From contig JAPLPE010000020.1 in assembly GCA_026400355.1 (NCBI GenBank), positions 1 to 64,000 of the forward strand: 64,000 nt of DNA, given 5' to 3'. The notes under the pieces were generated by a model. It did not search any database, had not been told where the DNA came from, and saw nothing but the letters and a program-made list of their open reading frames with translations. Source of the stretch: Rhodobacterales bacterium (GTDB taxonomy: Bacteria > Pseudomonadota > Alphaproteobacteria > Rhodobacterales > Rhodobacteraceae). A program made the translations under genes and the position numbers. Below, piece after piece: positions 63,051-64,000 of the stretch; the stretch's first letter is position 1; every line of letters begins with the position of its first letter.

Positions 63051-64000
63051 TTACCACCACTTTGCAGGTTTGGCTACAAAGTCCGCTGCACCTTCGAGTG
63101 AATAGGCGATATTCAGAAGATCGGCTTCTTCCCACGGACGGCCGATGAGTTGCAAGCCGAGCGGCAGGCCCTTGGCATCAAGCCCCGCAGGGACCGCCAC
63201 GCCGGGCAAGCCGGCAAGGTTCACGGTCACGGTAAAGACGTCGTTGAGATACATCTCGACCGGGTCAGCATCGGCCATGGAGCCCAGCGCAAAGGCCGAG
63301 GACGGGGTGGCGGGGGTCAGGATGGCATCGACGCCGGCGGCAAAAACCTCGTCAAAGTCGCGCTTGATGAGGGCGCGGACGCGGCGGGCGCGGTTGTAGT
63401 AAGCGTCGTAGAACCCCGCCGAAAGGACATAAGTGCCGACCATGACGCGGCGCTGCACCTCGGCCCCGAAGCCTTCGGCGCGGGTCTTTTCGTACATTTC
63501 GGTGATGCCATCGCCCTGCGCCAGTTTGGCGCGGTGACCGAAGCGGACGCCATCATAGCGGGCGAGGTTCGAGGACGCCTCGGCCGGGGCGATGACGTAG
63601 TAGGCGGGGAGCGCGTATTTCGTGTGGGGAAGAGAGATATCGACGATCTGGGCCCCCGCGTCGCGGAGCATCGCGGCACCGGTGGCCCAGAGTCTCTCGA
63701 TCTCGTCCGGCATGCCATCCATGCGATATTCCTTGGGGATACCGATGGTCTTGCCCCGGATATCGCCGGTCAGCATCGCTTCGAAATCGGGGACGGGAAT
63801 GTCGGCGGAAGTCGAGTCTTTAGGGTCGTGGCCTGACATGGCGCCGAGCAGGATGGCGGCGTCACGCACATCCTTGGTCATCGGTCCCGCCTGATCAAGC
63901 GAAGAGGCGAAAGCCACGATGCCCCAGCGCGAGACGCGGCCATAGGTGGGCTTGATCCCGGTGATGCCGACAAAGGCGGCCGGCTGGCGGATGGAACCGC
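63051..64000 (-). CDS. gatA: Glutamyl/aspartyl-tRNA amidotransferase subunit A, 5' end outside the window
   Basis: The 316 visible residues carry [36 protein letters not shown] in pieces, including the amidase signature region with the catalytic Ser of the GSS/GSI type just upstream. [20 protein letters not shown] and [26 protein letters not shown] follow. GatA hydrolyses Gln in GatCAB to amidate Glu-tRNA-Gln or Asp-tRNA-Asn. It continues past the right edge. Confidence 0.95.
   Translation of the reverse strand, partial: GSIRQPAAFVGITGIKPTYGRVSRWGIVAFASSLDQAGPMTKDVRDAAILLGAMSGHDPKDSTSADIPVPDFEAMLTGDIRGKTIGIPKEYRMDGMPDEIERLWATGAAMLRDAGAQIVDISLPHTKYALPAYYVIAPAEASSNLARYDGVRFGHRAKLAQGDGITEMYEKTRAEGFGAEVQRRVMVGTYVLSAGFYDAYYNRARRVRALIKRDFDEVFAAGVDAILTPATPSSAFALGSMADADPVEMYLNDVFTVTVNLAGLPGVAVPAGLDAKGLPLGLQLIGRPWEEADLLNIAYSLEGAADFVAKPAKWW

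Noticed and set aside
1-64000. CRISPR arrays, tRNA genes, phage or conjugation modules
   Set aside because: No spaced direct-repeat array, no tRNA-like cloverleaf and no phage or conjugation proteins were recognised. The only short tandem array is the 11-bp one at 30999-31053, which has no spacers.

Overview
This 64 kb chromosomal segment is from a GC-rich alphaproteobacterium, most likely a member of the Rhodobacteraceae. Support comes from the short ProS without an inserted editing domain, the hdaA-ppk-ppx and pccB/pccA/mcm neighbourhoods, several Rhodobacterales-type small secreted proteins, a ScfR/PccR-type regulator and an alphaproteobacterial class A RNase P RNA. Nearly all of it is ordinary core or metabolic chromosome. 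I saw no phage, CRISPR array, tRNA or rRNA operon.

Layout. 1-2.5 kb is an insertion-sequence graveyard: an IS66 end inserted in an IS3 remnant, an IS30 transposase with its catalytic core deleted, a possible IS5 scrap, an Rrf2-type regulator, and a 670-bp internally deleted IS66-family element with intact ends and an 8-bp target duplication. 2.5-7.8 kb (minus strand) holds an Ldh2-family dehydrogenase, lolD, lolC/E, a ThuA-like protein and proS. 8.0-14.2 kb (plus) holds a fasciclin protein and the run AI-2E-type permease - hdaA - ppk - ppx. 14.2-17.5 kb (minus) has small enzymes and a DjlA-like co-chaperone. 17.6-27.7 kb is the propionyl-CoA/methylmalonyl-CoA region: mcm, pccA and pccB with three uncharacterised small proteins between the carboxylase subunits, and a truncated ScfR/PccR-like regulator. 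Palindromic TTTGCAAA boxes precede both pccB and the regulator remnant.

27.8-37.9 kb holds a nuclease and a full choline-to-glycine-betaine module: betI-betC-betB-betA plus a translationally coupled methyltransferase on the minus strand, diverging from choXWV (choline ABC importer) on the plus strand. A BetI-type operator lies between the arms, an 11-bp tandem repeat lies upstream of betA, and a nested hairpin lies between choX and choW. 37.9-45.9 kb (minus) has a DMT exporter, a YebC regulator, an SLC13 permease, YmdB-type phosphodiesterase, 5-formyl-THF cyclo-ligase and MgtE. 46-51 kb has guanine deaminase, two CAP-domain secreted proteins, an 8-oxoguanine-deaminase-like amidohydrolase, a HisN-like phosphatase and an XRE regulator. 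51.4-57.2 kb has a quinone oxidoreductase frameshifted at a G8 run, a LysR/DUF1127 pair, a Bax-inhibitor-like protein, a cupin, a GNAT protein, a VIT-type transporter and rpmG. 57.3-64 kb has ppsA, an SbmA/BacA-like transporter, rnpB, an amidase, an excalibur-domain lipoprotein and the 3' part of gatA.

The coherent biology is osmoprotectant import and oxidation, propionyl-CoA assimilation, polyphosphate metabolism beside a DnaA-inactivating factor, and lipoprotein export. No wholly new system is evident. The items most worth following are the split or degenerate ScfR regulation of the propionyl-CoA genes, the 11-bp tandem repeats upstream of betA, the structured choX-choW spacer, the mini IS66 element, and the frameshifted oxidoreductase.
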